Part shown: positions 52,597 through 63,081 of the stretch, one piece after another | Layout of the letters: each line of letters begins with the position of its first letter | Numbering within the stretch: position 1 is the first letter of the stretch | Assembly: GCA_017501255.1 (NCBI GenBank) | Contig: JAFVXE010000014.1 | Coordinates: 1-64,000, forward strand | Reading direction: 5' to 3' | Length of the DNA stretch: 64,000 nucleotides | From: Clostridia bacterium | GTDB taxonomy: Bacteria > Bacillota > Clostridia > Christensenellales > Aristaeellaceae | Program-made: the position numbers and the translations under genes | The notes under the pieces: model-generated | Databases searched by the model: none | Seen by the model: only the letters and a program-made list of their open reading frames with translations | What the model was told of the DNA's origin: nothing

Positions 52597-54173
52597 ACGC
52601 CGATGTCTCCCTTGCTGTCTTCCATAATATAGCCCATGATCATTTCCTGAGTAACGCCCTTATTCTCGAGCTCGGCAACGATGTGGCCTTCATTCATTAC
52701 GTAAATACGGTCGCACATACCAAGGATCTCCGGCAATTCGGAGGATACCATCAGCACGCTCTTGCCTTGAGCTACAAGGTCATTGATGATCTCGTAAATC
52801 TCGTACTTGGCGCCAACATCAACACCGCGGGTAGGTTCGTCCATCATCAGAATTTCGGGTTCGGCAAAGATCCACTTGGCAATCAAAACTTTCTGCTGGT
52901 TACCACCGGACAGATTTCCAACGTTCTGTTCAACGGTAGGCGTTTTGACACCCAGCTGAGCACGCAGCTCTTTGGCGCGCTTGGTTTCCAGATCCTTGTC
53001 AATGATGCCATGATTGCTGATAAAGGCCGGGCGGGACATGGTGATATTGTGCTTAATGCTGTTGGAGATCACGAGGCCGTCGCCTTTGCGGTCTTCCGTG
53101 ATGTAAGCAAGACCAGCTTTGATGGCCTGAGGTATATCCTTGAGATGGACTTCCTGACCATTGATGATCAACTGACCAGAGATACCGGTGCCATAGGCAC
53201 GTCCAAACACAGACATACAAAGCTCGGTGCGTCCGGCGCCGATCAGGCCTGCAATACCAACAACTTCGCCCTTGCGTACGTTGATGGTAACATCATCAAC
53301 GACCTTACGCTCGGAATAGAGGGGATGATAGACATTCCAGTTGCGGATTTCCATCGCCACTTCACCGATATTGGGCTCACGGGCGGGATAACGGTTGGTC
53401 ATTTCACGGCCAACCATACCGCGGATGATGCGCTCCTCGGAAATGTCCTCTTCTCTGGTAAGTGTTTCAATACTCTTACCGTCACGAATGATCGTGATCT
53501 TATCAGCGCAGTAGTTGATCTCGTTCAACTTGTGAGAAATCAGGATGCTGGAAATGCCTTGATCCTTCAGACGAAGCAGCAGATCCAACAAGTTTTTGGC
53601 ATCCTGTTCGTTCAGGGAGGAGGTAGGCTCATCCAGAATCAGCAGCTTCACGTTCTTTGCCAGAGCTTTGGCAATTTCGACCAGCTGCTGCTTACCAACG
53701 CCGATGTCCTTGATCAGGGAACGGGGGTTTTCATGCAGGCCGACCATAGCCATATATTTAGAAGCTTTCTGATAAGTGGCATCCCAGTCGATGACGCCGG
53801 CATTTGCCTGTTCGTTCCCAAGGAACATATTCTCAGCAATGCTGAGGTAGGGCACCAGTGCAAGTTCCTGATGAATAATGACAATACCAATGCGCTCGCT
53901 GTCCTTGATGTTGCGGAAACGGCACAGCTTGCCTTGGTAATAGATTTCACCTTCATAAGTACCATAAGGATAAATACCGCTAAGAACGTTCATCAGCGTG
54001 GATTTACCAGCACCGTTTTCACCGCACAGTGCATGAATTTCGTTCTCGCGAACCTGAATGTTCACCTGATCCAGCGCTTTAACGCCGGGAAACTCTTTGG
54101 TAATATCGTTCATTTCCAGAATAATATTCTGGTTATCTTTCACCTGGTATGCGTTTTGCAATTCCAAATTCAT
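52593..54173 (-). CDS. mmsA: Multiple-monosaccharide ABC transporter ATPase
   Basis: A 526-aa fused double ATPase. The N half has Walker A CGENGAGKST and Walker B LLILDEPTS. The C half has a degenerate Walker A (AGLIGAGRTE) but an intact signature LSGGNQQKVLIAKW and MMDEPTRGVDVGAK, as in all RbsA/MglA-type proteins. It powers the MmsB permease. GGGGGAT precedes the ATG. Confidence 0.95.
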   Translation of the reverse strand: MNLELQNAYQVKDNQNIILEMNDITKEFPGVKALDQVNIQVRENEIHALCGENGAGKSTLMNVLSGIYPYGTYEGEIYYQGKLCRFRNIKDSERIGIVIIHQELALVPYLSIAENMFLGNEQANAGVIDWDATYQKASKYMAMVGLHENPRSLIKDIGVGKQQLVEIAKALAKNVKLLILDEPTSSLNEQDAKNLLDLLLRLKDQGISSILISHKLNEINYCADKITIIRDGKSIETLTREEDISEERIIRGMVGREMTNRYPAREPNIGEVAMEIRNWNVYHPLYSERKVVDDVTINVRKGEVVGIAGLIGAGRTELCMSVFGRAYGTGISGQLIINGQEVHLKDIPQAIKAGLAYITEDRKGDGLVISNSIKHNITMSRPAFISNHGIIDKDLETKRAKELRAQLGVKTPTVEQNVGNLSGGNQQKVLIAKWIFAEPEILMMDEPTRGVDVGAKYEIYEIINDLVAQGKSVLMVSSELPEILGMCDRIYVMNEGHIVAELENKGVTQEMIMGYIMEDSKGDIGV

Positions 54174-54220
54174 TATCCCCCTAACTTGGCCATTCGTTTG
54201 ATACGAAAATGGCTTTGTTA

Positions 54221-54234
54221 TATCGGGCCCGATA
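54221..54234. promoter_or_regulatory. 14-bp perfect palindrome upstream of mmsA
   Basis: TATCGGGCCCGATA lies 48 bases before the mmsA start in the 140-base gap between chvE and mmsA. It could be an operator or part of an mRNA-processing structure. Confidence 0.3.
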
Positions 54235-54265
54235 CATAACGGCGATTATGCCGTTATACGCAACT

Positions 54266-54294
54266 GGGGGACGGACGGAAACCGTCCATCCCCC
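54266..54294 (-). terminator. Hairpin between chvE and mmsA
   Basis: On the minus strand GGGGGATGGACGG faces CCGTCCGTCCCCC (one mismatch) around TTT. No T-run follows. Such hairpins behind binding-protein genes commonly protect the 5' message and make the binding protein more abundant than the transporter. Confidence 0.6.
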
Positions 54295-54313
54295 GAAAAT
54301 TGCGTGGCAGATA

Positions 54314-55369
54314 TTACTCAGCCAGCTGTTCAGCAGTGTAGTAACCGGATTCAACCAGCAGCTCGGCGTAGTTGTTCACATCGGCGAACACGGGAGTGCA
54401 GTTGTAGGAGGGAACGTCCATCACACCATTGGCGTAGGTGGCATTGGTCTCAGGAGTCTTGCCGTTGAGGATGTCGGTAACCATAACAACGGTCTGAGCA
54501 GCCAGAGTACGGGTATCCTTGAACACGGACATAGCCTGCAGGCCGGCGATCATGTTCTTGGTGTTGGCAACGTCGCAGTCCTGACCGGTGATAACGGGCA
54601 TATTCTCAGCGGTGAAGCCGAAGTTGATCAGGGAGTTGGTGACGCCCAGAGCGGTGGAGTCGTTGGAGCACAGGCAGATGTCCAGCTTGGTGCCGTCGGC
54701 ATAGAAGCCAGTCAGGATGTTGTCCATACGAGCCTGAGCGGTCTCGGACTTCCAGGCGGGGGTAGCAACCACTTCGAACTCGGTCTGGCCGGAAACGACA
54801 ACCAGCTTGCCAGCGTCGATGTAGGGCTTCAGGGTGTCGAAAGCGCCAGCGAAGAACAGGCCGGCATTGTTGTCATCGGGGGAGCCAGCAGTGAACTCGA
54901 TGTTGAAGGGGCCTTCAGCGTTTTCGAGGTCGAAGCGGTCCACGATGTACTGGCCCTGAATCTGGCCAACGCCGTAGTTGTCGAAGGTGGTGTAGTAGTC
55001 CACGTTAGCGGTACCGGTCAGCAGACGGTCATAAGCGATAACGGGAACGCCAGCTTCCTTGGCCAGGCCCAGAACGGTGTCCAGAGCGCCGCCGTCGATG
55101 GAGGCAACAACCAGAACTTCGCAGCCGTTGAGCAGCATGTTCTCAATCTGAGAAACCTGGGTAGCAACGTCGTTGTTGGCGTACTGCAGGTCAACTTCGA
55201 AGCCAGCGGCTTCCAGCTGAGCCTTCATGTTGGAACCGTCCTGGTTCCAGCGCTGCAGGGACTGGGTGGGCATAGCCACGCCGACCTTCTTGGCAGCTTC
55301 AGCAGAAGCAACGGTCAGCAGAGACAGGGAGAGAACCAGAACCAAGAGGATGGATACCAACTTTTTCAT
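54314..55369 (-). CDS. chvE: Sugar-binding protein of the multiple-monosaccharide ABC transporter
   Basis: A 351-aa periplasmic-binding-protein type I fold with the ChvE pattern: VGVAMPTQSLQRWNQDG, VASIDGGALDTVL, AYDRLL, CSNDSTALG and VITGQDCD. The first 23 residues are a signal peptide ending SAEA. There is no cysteine, so it is not a lipoprotein, which is odd for a binding protein of a Gram-positive. It leads the operon behind a strong promoter and GGAG ribosome site. Confidence 0.93.
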   Translation of the reverse strand: MKKLVSILLVLVLSLSLLTVASAEAAKKVGVAMPTQSLQRWNQDGSNMKAQLEAAGFEVDLQYANNDVATQVSQIENMLLNGCEVLVVASIDGGALDTVLGLAKEAGVPVIAYDRLLTGTANVDYYTTFDNYGVGQIQGQYIVDRFDLENAEGPFNIEFTAGSPDDNNAGLFFAGAFDTLKPYIDAGKLVVVSGQTEFEVVATPAWKSETAQARMDNILTGFYADGTKLDICLCSNDSTALGVTNSLINFGFTAENMPVITGQDCDVANTKNMIAGLQAMSVFKDTRTLAAQTVVMVTDILNGKTPETNATYANGVMDVPSYNCTPVFADVNNYAELLVESGYYTAEQLAE

Positions 55370-55506
55370 AAGTCAGTCACTCCTTTTATATATTTGACCC
55401 AAAACCGAGGGTCATTGGAAACACACATGATACCCAATGCCGATCTTTTGTTGCTACAAAAGGGATTCAGCATTAAGCAATAATGTTGCGTAACTACCGT
55501 GTAACC

Positions 55507-55535
55507 ATCATACAACACTATGCAGATGTTGTCAA
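55507..55535 (-). promoter_or_regulatory. Strong promoter of chvE-mmsAB
   Basis: On the minus strand a perfect TTGACA, 17 bases, TATGAT, about 138 bases before chvE. The long leader has no repressor site that I can name; a weak inverted repeat CAACA/TGTTG spans the spacer. Confidence 0.75.
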
Positions 55536-55653
55536 TGGTATTTTTTTTCGATATTTATACAAATTATTTTGCATTCTGTTACGAAAGAAAACGTACTTTA
55601 TGGAATAATGCCAGAATATCCGATTTTTCAGCAAACAAAAAAGATTTTCCTTC

Positions 55654-55682
55654 TTTACATTTCCTATATAATTTAGTATAAT
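55654..55682 (+). promoter_or_regulatory. Promoter of the ileS T-box transcript
   Basis: TTTACA, 17 bases, perfect TATAAT, upstream of the T-box leader. Confidence 0.7.
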
Positions 55683-55694
55683 TCCCTCATCAAC

Positions 55695-55952
55695 AGCAAT
55701 GACGGGGACGGCAGCCGCTATTCCCTTCGGTTAAGCGAATCCGGGTTGGTGCGAGCCGGATACCGAAGTGCGTATGTCCTATCACCCCTGAGCTGGAAGC
55801 CTGAGCAAATCTGTTAGGGCTTCCCGGGTGCTCCCGTGACAGAGTATGCCGATCATGAGTCGGCGCAGAGTGGGCAGCATGGCTGCCAAAGCGGGTGGTA
55901 CCGCGGATTGATGCTGTCATCGTCCGTCCCGATAGCCTCGGGACGGTTTTTT
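55695..55952 (+). promoter_or_regulatory. T-box leader of ileS
   Basis: The conserved T-box GGGTGGTACCGCG (55893-55905) is followed by an intrinsic terminator, CCGTCCCGA/TCGGGACGG with T6 (55924-55952). The upstream stem I region contains ATC followed by A at 55781, a suitable isoleucine specifier in a loop near GTCC and CCCC. Uncharged tRNA-Ile should pair with it and stabilise the antiterminator, allowing ileS transcription when isoleucyl-tRNA is scarce. The 55370-56020 gap holds this leader, its promoter and the leftward chvE promoter. Confidence 0.92.
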
Positions 55953-56020
55953 CATGCCTAAACCGACCGCTGGGGCAAGCACTATTCAGCAGGCAAAACT
56001 GCAAGGAGGAAGGAAACATC

Positions 56021-59000
56021 ATGTATCGCAAGGTTCCCACAGATATGAATTTCGTCGAGCGTGAAAAAGAAACCCTTGCCATGTGGAAGGAAAAGGATAT
56101 CATCCGCAAGAGCTTCCACGCCAACGAGGGCAATGAACGCTTCACATTCTTTGATGGCCCCCCCACGGCCAACGGCCGCCCCCATATCGGCCATATTGAA
56201 ACCCGTGCCATCAAGGATTTGATCCCCCGTTTCCAGGCCATGAAGGGTAAGGACGTGCTCCGCAAGGCCGGCTGGGATACCCACGGTCTGCCCGTTGAGC
56301 TGGAAGTGGAAAAGATCCTCGGTTTGGACGGCAAGCCCCAGATCGAAGCCTATGGCATCGAGCCCTTCATCAAAGAATGTAAGAAGAGCGTCTGGAAGTA
56401 TCAGTCCGAGTGGGAAGAGATGAGCGACCGTGTGGCTTTCTGGGCTGACATGGAGAATCCCTACATCACCTACAAGGATGACTACATCGAATCCGAATGG
56501 TGGAGCCTGAAGACCATCTACGAAAAAGGTCTGCTCTATCTTGGCCACAAGATCGCTCCTTACTGCCCCCGCTGCGGCACTGCCCTGTCCAGCCATGAAG
56601 TGGCGCAGGGCTACAAGAATGTAAAGGAAACTTCTGCTTTCGTTCTGTTCAAGACCAAGGATTGGGAAGATACCTATTTCCTGGCCTGGACCACCACGCC
56701 CTGGACGCTGCCCAGCAACCTGGCGCTGTGCGTCAATTCGCAGGATCTGTACGCCCGCTTCACCATCGAAGGCAAGAACTATGTGATGGCAAAGGCCCTG
56801 ATGGATACCGTCTTTGGCGAGAAAGCCAAGGATGCGGTCATCCACGAGGAAATGCCCGGTGCGCAGCTGGCTGGCAAGGAATACGAGCCGCTGTTCGACT
56901 TCGCTGTCGGCAAGCTGGATAAGCCCGCCTGGCGTGTGGTCTGCGATGACTATGTTACCATGACCGATGGTTCCGGTATCGTTCATATCGCTCCCGCCTT
57001 TGGTGAGGACGATAACCGCGTCTGTCAGGCCAACGATATCCCCTTTGTGAATTTCGTGGATACCCAGGGCTGCATGACCGCCGACACCAAGTGGCCCGGC
57101 GTGTTCGTCAAGGATGCCGACCAGCTGATCCTGGACGATCTGAAGGAGCGCGGCCTGCTGTTTGCCGCCGTTCCCTTCGCTCACGACTATCCTTTCTGCT
57201 GGCGCTGCAATACGCCCCTGCTGTATTACCCCCGTCCCACCTGGTACATCAAGATGACCGCTGTGCGCGATCAGCTGGTTGCCAACAACCGCACCATCAA
57301 CTGGATGCCCGACAACATCAAAGAAGGCCGTATGGGCACCTGGCTGGAGAATGTGCATGACTGGGGCCTCAGCCGCGAGCGTTACTGGGGCACTCCACTG
57401 CCTATCTGGCGCTGCGAAGAAGGCCACATCCATGTGATCGGCTCCAAGCAGGAACTGCGAGAGATGGCAACCACCGAAGTGGGCGAGATCGAACTCCACC
57501 GTCCCTATGTGGATGAGATCCAGATCACCTGCCCCGAGTGCGGCAAGCCCATGACCCGCGTCAGCGATGTTATCGACTGCTGGTACGATTCCGGCTCCAT
57601 GCCCTTCGCCCAGTGGCACTATCCCTTCGAGAACAAGGAAGTATTCGAGAAGCGCTTCCCCGCTGATTTCATCTCTGAAGCCATCGACCAGACCCGTGGT
57701 TGGTTCTACACGCTGGAAGCCATCAGCACCCTGCTGTTTGACAAGGCTCCCTTCCAGAACTGCATCGTCATGGGTCACGTACAGGATGCGGAAGGCCGCA
57801 AGATGTCCAAGCACATCGGCAACGTGGTGGATCCGTGGTCTGTGCTCAACAAGCAGGGCGCAGACGCAGTCCGCTGGTACTTCTACACCGCCGGCGCTCC
57901 GTGGCTGCCCAGCCGTTTCAGCGATGAGGCCGTCAACGAAGGTCAGCGCAAGTTCATGGGCACTTTGCAGAACACCTATGCGTTCTTCGTGCTCTACGCC
58001 AACATCGATAACTTCGATCCCGCCAAGCATCCGCTGGATAAGGTCAACCTGACCCTGATGGACAAGTGGATCCTGAGCCGTCTCAACCAGCTGATCAAGC
58101 AGGTGGACGAGGATCTGACCGCTTTCCGCATCCCCGAGCCCGCCAATGCCATCACCAAGTTTGTGGACGATCTGAGCAACTGGTATGTGCGCCGTGGCCG
58201 TGAGCGTTTCTGGGGCAAGGGCATGGATGACACCAAGGAAGCCGCTTTCGCCACCCTGTATCATGTGCTGGTGACCCTGTCCAAGGTGATCGCTCCCTTC
58301 GTGCCCTTCATGGCTGAAGATATCTATCAGAATCTGGTGTGCACTGTGGACAAGAACGCTCCCGAGAGCGTGCACCTGTGCCGCTTCCCCGAAGCTGACG
58401 AGAGCCTGATCGACGAGAACCTGAACACCCAAATGAACGCTCTGCTGGAGGTTGTCAGTCTGGGCCGCGCCCTGCGCGCTTCTGCCAATCTGAAGGTTCG
58501 TCAGCCCCTGCAGACTCTGTACGTGAAGGGTACCAGCTTTGACGAGCAGTTCGGCGAACTGGCAGAGGACGAGCTGAACGTGAAGAGTGTGATCTTCACC
58601 GACGATGCCCGCGCCTTCACCACCTATAATCTGAAGCCCCAGATGCGTACCCTTGGACCTAAGTACGGCAAGCTGCTGGGCAAGATCGGCGCTGCGCTGA
58701 AGGAAGTGGACGGCAACGATGTGATGGATACCTTCGCCCGTGGCGAAAACTTCACTTTCACCGTGGAAGATACCGAAGTGGTGCTCTCCAAGGATGATGT
58801 GCTGGCTGAAGCCACCCAGAAGCCCGGTTTCGCTGCCCAGTCCGACGGCGATGTGACCGTTGTGTTCGACTGCAATCTGACCCCCGAACTGATCGCCGAA
58901 GGCTATCAGCGCGAAGTGGTCTCCAAGCTGCAGACCATGCGTAAGGAAGCTGATTTTGAAGTCAGCGACCGCATCACCGTCACCTATCAGGCGGACGAAG

Positions 59001-59152
59001 AACTGACCGCTGCCATCGAGGCTGGCAAGAGCTTCATCATGCAGAGCGTGCTGGCTGAAAGCATGGAAAGCGCTGCCGCTGCCGATGGCGCCATCGCCAA
59101 GGAATGGAACATCAACGGCAAGAAAGCCACGCTGGCGATCTGCAAGGCGTAA
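56021..59152 (+). CDS. ileS: Isoleucyl-tRNA synthetase, type 2
   Basis: A 1043-aa class I synthetase: HIGH motif as PHIGHIE, editing domain around TTTPWTLPSN, and KMSKS as KMSKHIGN. The WDTHGLPVELEVEK stretch and the length match the type 2 (eukaryote-like) IleRS class, which is naturally less sensitive to mupirocin than the common bacterial type 1. The start behind CAAGGAGGA is preferred; the frame is open further upstream through the terminator of the T-box. Confidence 0.96.
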   Translation: MYRKVPTDMNFVEREKETLAMWKEKDIIRKSFHANEGNERFTFFDGPPTANGRPHIGHIETRAIKDLIPRFQAMKGKDVLRKAGWDTHGLPVELEVEKILGLDGKPQIEAYGIEPFIKECKKSVWKYQSEWEEMSDRVAFWADMENPYITYKDDYIESEWWSLKTIYEKGLLYLGHKIAPYCPRCGTALSSHEVAQGYKNVKETSAFVLFKTKDWEDTYFLAWTTTPWTLPSNLALCVNSQDLYARFTIEGKNYVMAKALMDTVFGEKAKDAVIHEEMPGAQLAGKEYEPLFDFAVGKLDKPAWRVVCDDYVTMTDGSGIVHIAPAFGEDDNRVCQANDIPFVNFVDTQGCMTADTKWPGVFVKDADQLILDDLKERGLLFAAVPFAHDYPFCWRCNTPLLYYPRPTWYIKMTAVRDQLVANNRTINWMPDNIKEGRMGTWLENVHDWGLSRERYWGTPLPIWRCEEGHIHVIGSKQELREMATTEVGEIELHRPYVDEIQITCPECGKPMTRVSDVIDCWYDSGSMPFAQWHYPFENKEVFEKRFPADFISEAIDQTRGWFYTLEAISTLLFDKAPFQNCIVMGHVQDAEGRKMSKHIGNVVDPWSVLNKQGADAVRWYFYTAGAPWLPSRFSDEAVNEGQRKFMGTLQNTYAFFVLYANIDNFDPAKHPLDKVNLTLMDKWILSRLNQLIKQVDEDLTAFRIPEPANAITKFVDDLSNWYVRRGRERFWGKGMDDTKEAAFATLYHVLVTLSKVIAPFVPFMAEDIYQNLVCTVDKNAPESVHLCRFPEADESLIDENLNTQMNALLEVVSLGRALRASANLKVRQPLQTLYVKGTSFDEQFGELAEDELNVKSVIFTDDARAFTTYNLKPQMRTLGPKYGKLLGKIGAALKEVDGNDVMDTFARGENFTFTVEDTEVVLSKDDVLAEATQKPGFAAQSDGDVTVVFDCNLTPELIAEGYQREVVSKLQTMRKEADFEVSDRITVTYQADEELTAAIEAGKSFIMQSVLAESMESAAAADGAIAKEWNINGKKATLAICKA

Positions 59153-59215
59153 TACACAATCAACAAGGGCGGAGTCTCGGCTCCGCCCGCTTTCAAGTAT
59201 TAAAGGAGAAAACGC

Positions 59216-60088
59216 ATGTATCTTTGCGACCAATGGCAGGACTACGAAGTGCTGGATACCGGCGATGGCGAAAAGCTGGAACGGTGGGGGAAGATCATCC
59301 TTCGCCGTCCCGACCCGCAGGTGATCTGGCCTAAGGCCAAGCCCGAACTGTGGAACCGGGCGCAGGCCACCTACAGCCGTGCTGAAACCGGCGGCGGTCA
59401 CTGGGATTTCAAGGAAAAGCTGCCCGAACGCTGGACCATCAACCTGAACAATCTGAAATTCTACGTGAAGCCCACTGGCTTCAAACATACCGGTCTGTTC
59501 CCTGAGCAGGCTGCCAACTGGCTGTGGATGCAGGAACGCATCCGCAATACCGCCAGCTTCGGTCACCAGCCCAAGATCCTGAACCTGTTTGCCTACACCG
59601 GCGGCGCTACCATTGCCTGCGCTGCTGCCGGCGCGCATGTGACCCATGTGGATGCCGCCAAGGGAATGGTGCAGTGGGCTAAAGAAAACCGTGACCTGAC
59701 CGGCATTCATGAATTTTACACCCGCTTCATCGTAGAGGATGCCAAGGCCTTTGTGCGCCGCGAACTGCGCCGTGGCAACAGCTATGACGGCATTCTGATG
59801 GACCCCCCCAGCTATGGGCGTGGCCCCGGCGGCGAGGTATGGAAGTTGGAAGATGAGCTGTATGATCTGGTGGATCTGGCTGCCCAAGCCATGAGCGATA
59901 CGCCTTTGTTCTTCCTGATCAATGGCTATACCACCGGCTTCTCTGCCAGCGTGCTGGGCAACATCGCCCGCCGCTGTCTGTGCGATCGCTTCGGTGGTCA
60001 TGCAGAAGCGGAAGAACTGGCGCTGGCTGTCACCAGCGGCGGCGTGCTGCCCTGCGGCACCACGGCAAGGTGGACGCCCGATGCCTGA
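59216..60088 (+). CDS. RlmI/RlmK-like class I SAM methyltransferase
   Basis: A 290-aa Rossmann methyltransferase: SAM site LNLFAYTGGATIACAAAGAHVTHVDAAKG (in parts) and catalytic DPPSYGRGP, as in 23S rRNA cytosine and guanine methyltransferases of the RlmI/RlmK/YccW group. It lacks the N-terminal PUA domain of RlmI. Substrate is probably rRNA. It follows ileS by 63 bases behind AAAGGAG and overlaps the pseudouridine synthase gene by eight bases. Confidence 0.88.
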   Translation: MYLCDQWQDYEVLDTGDGEKLERWGKIILRRPDPQVIWPKAKPELWNRAQATYSRAETGGGHWDFKEKLPERWTINLNNLKFYVKPTGFKHTGLFPEQAANWLWMQERIRNTASFGHQPKILNLFAYTGGATIACAAAGAHVTHVDAAKGMVQWAKENRDLTGIHEFYTRFIVEDAKAFVRRELRRGNSYDGILMDPPSYGRGPGGEVWKLEDELYDLVDLAAQAMSDTPLFFLINGYTTGFSASVLGNIARRCLCDRFGGHAEAEELALAVTSGGVLPCGTTARWTPDA

Positions 60089-60788
60089 GATTGTTTACGA
60101 GGATAATCATTTGCTGGTAACGGTCAAGCCTGCAAACACCCTCACCCAGGGCGATGATACCGGCGATATATGCTTGCTTGATATGTGCAAAGCATATATC
60201 AAGGAAAAGTATCAGAAGCCGGGCGAAGTCTATCTGGGCCTTGTGCACCGGCTGGACAGGCCGGTGGGCGGTCTGGTGGCTTTTGCCCGCACCAGCAAAG
60301 CAGCCTCCCGGCTCAGTGAACAGCTGCGCAGCCACCACATGGAACGGGAGTATCTGGCCGTGGTAGAAGGCGGTGATCTGCCAGACGAAGCGGCATTGCA
60401 TAATTGGCTGGAGAAGGATGAAGCAACCGGCAATGTGCGGGTGGTCAAACCAGGGAAAGCTGGTGCGCAGGAAGCAAAACTCCGCTTTCGTGTGCTTGCA
60501 CGAAGGGATGAAAACAACACGGCATTGATTCATGTTCGCCTACAGACAGGGCGAAAGCATCAGATTCGTGTACAGCTGGCAAACAGTGGTCACCCTATCG
60601 TTCATGATATGCGCTATGGCCATGGCGTGCGTGGAGAGAATATCGCTTTGTGGGGCGCAGTATTGCGCTTTGACCATCCGACCAAAAAAGACCCTATGTG
60701 CTTTCTTTCCATGCCCAAGGGCTCTGCATACCAGTTCTATGCTTCCGAAATCCAGCAGTTTCTGGCGGAACAAAATTCTTCTTTATAA
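60081..60788 (+). CDS. RluA-family pseudouridine synthase
   Basis: A 235-aa enzyme with the catalytic HRLDRPVGGLVAFARTSKA (in parts; the aspartate of HRLDR is the nucleophile) and later RVQLANSGHPIVHD. No S4 domain, so it is of the short RluA/TruC type rather than RluD. It probably modifies rRNA or tRNA. It starts inside the methyltransferase gene; an ATG 159 bases upstream in the same frame is not credible. Confidence 0.92.
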   Translation: MPEIVYEDNHLLVTVKPANTLTQGDDTGDICLLDMCKAYIKEKYQKPGEVYLGLVHRLDRPVGGLVAFARTSKAASRLSEQLRSHHMEREYLAVVEGGDLPDEAALHNWLEKDEATGNVRVVKPGKAGAQEAKLRFRVLARRDENNTALIHVRLQTGRKHQIRVQLANSGHPIVHDMRYGHGVRGENIALWGAVLRFDHPTKKDPMCFLSMPKGSAYQFYASEIQQFLAEQNSSL

Positions 60789-60792
60789 ATAG

Positions 60793-61938
<1,146 letters not shown>

Positions 61939-61959
61939 TCACAAAGGAAGGTGCGAACC

Positions 61960-63018
61960 ATGATCATGGCAATCGAAACCGTTGCGCTGGATGATCTCAA
62001 CAGCCAACTGGTGTTGATCGATCAGACCCAGCTGCCGGGCAAAGTGGAGATTCTTTACCTGAGCACGCAGGAAGAAATCCGGGAAGCGATTTATTTGCTG
62101 AAAGTACGAGGCGCTCCTGCCATTGGAGTGGCGGCTGCTTTTGGGGTGTATCTGGCTGCCAAGAGTATTCAGACGGATGAGTACGATGCTTTTCTCCGTG
62201 AATATCAAAAGTGCAGCAAGTATCTGGAAGCGGCCCGTCCCACCGCTGTCAATCTGGCGTGGGCCCTGCACCGTATGGAACAGGTTGTTCTCAGCAATGC
62301 CGATTACAGCGTTGCGGAGATTAAAGCTCTGCTGCTGAAGGAATGCACTGCCATTAAGGACGAGGATACCGATATGTGCCGCCGCATTGGTGAGCATGGG
62401 CTCAGCGTTCTTAAAGATGGCTACGGCATTCTGACCCACTGCAACGCCGGTCAGCTGGCTACCTCCAAGTACGGTACTGCCCTTGCACCCATTCATCTGG
62501 GCAGAGAGCGGGGAATGAATTTCCGTGTGTTCACGGATGAGACCCGTCCTTTGCTGCAGGGGGCCCGCCTGTCTGCTTTTGAATTGGTGGAAGATGGCGT
62601 GGATACCACTCTCATCTGCGATAATATGGCCTCTCAGGTGATGAAGAATGGTTGGGTGAATGCAGTTTTTGTTGGCTGTGACCGGGTCGCTGCCAATGGC
62701 GACGCCTGCAATAAGATCGGCACCTCCGGCGTGGCGATTCTTGCCAAACACTACGGAATTCCTTTCTACGTGCTGGGGCCCACCTCCACCATTGATCTGA
62801 ACACGCCCACCGGCGATGATATCGTTATTGAGCAGCGCCCGGCTGAGGAAGTAACCGAGATGTGGTATGAGAAGCGGATGGCTCCCGAAGGAGTCAAAGT
62901 ATACAATCCGGCGTTCGATGTAACGGATCATGAACTGATTACCGGTATCATCACGGAGCACGGCATTGCCCACCCGCCCTATACCGAAAGCCTGAAGGCG
63001 TTGTTCGAAAAGAAATAA
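61960..63018 (+). CDS. mtnA: Methylthioribose-1-phosphate isomerase
   Basis: A 352-aa eIF2B-fold enzyme of methionine salvage: [30 protein letters not shown] (with the catalytic-region cysteine), and [18 protein letters not shown] with the active aspartate. No other salvage gene is in the window. The ATG eight bases after AAGGAAGG is preferred over a GTG nine bases earlier. Confidence 0.95.
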   Translation: MIMAIETVALDDLNSQLVLIDQTQLPGKVEILYLSTQEEIREAIYLLKVRGAPAIGVAAAFGVYLAAKSIQTDEYDAFLREYQKCSKYLEAARPTAVNLAWALHRMEQVVLSNADYSVAEIKALLLKECTAIKDEDTDMCRRIGEHGLSVLKDGYGILTHCNAGQLATSKYGTALAPIHLGRERGMNFRVFTDETRPLLQGARLSAFELVEDGVDTTLICDNMASQVMKNGWVNAVFVGCDRVAANGDACNKIGTSGVAILAKHYGIPFYVLGPTSTIDLNTPTGDDIVIEQRPAEEVTEMWYEKRMAPEGVKVYNPAFDVTDHELITGIITEHGIAHPPYTESLKALFEKK

Positions 63019-63023
63019 AGAAT

Positions 63024-63058
63024 ACAGTAATACCGGCGTTTTCCGTCGGTATTGCTGT
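63024..63058 (+). terminator. Terminator-like hairpin after mtnA
   Basis: ACAGTAATACCG pairs with CGGTATTGCTGT (one G-T pair). No T-run follows, so termination may be partial. Confidence 0.5.
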
Positions 63059-63081
63059 TCATGCAGAGAGGAAGAAATACC

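Noticed and set aside
52683..54239. A 518-codon plus-strand frame across mmsA
   Set aside because: Codon-register shadow of a clear ABC ATPase gene.
55695..55952. A tRNA-like fold in the ileS leader
   Set aside because: The stems belong to the T-box leader; I found no tRNA or rRNA gene in the window.
55982..60001. A 1339-codon open frame on the minus strand across ileS and the methyltransferase gene
   Set aside because: It lies in exact codon register with the plus-strand genes. It stays open only because those genes avoid TTA, CTA and TCA codons. It has no ribosome site and no recognisable domain.
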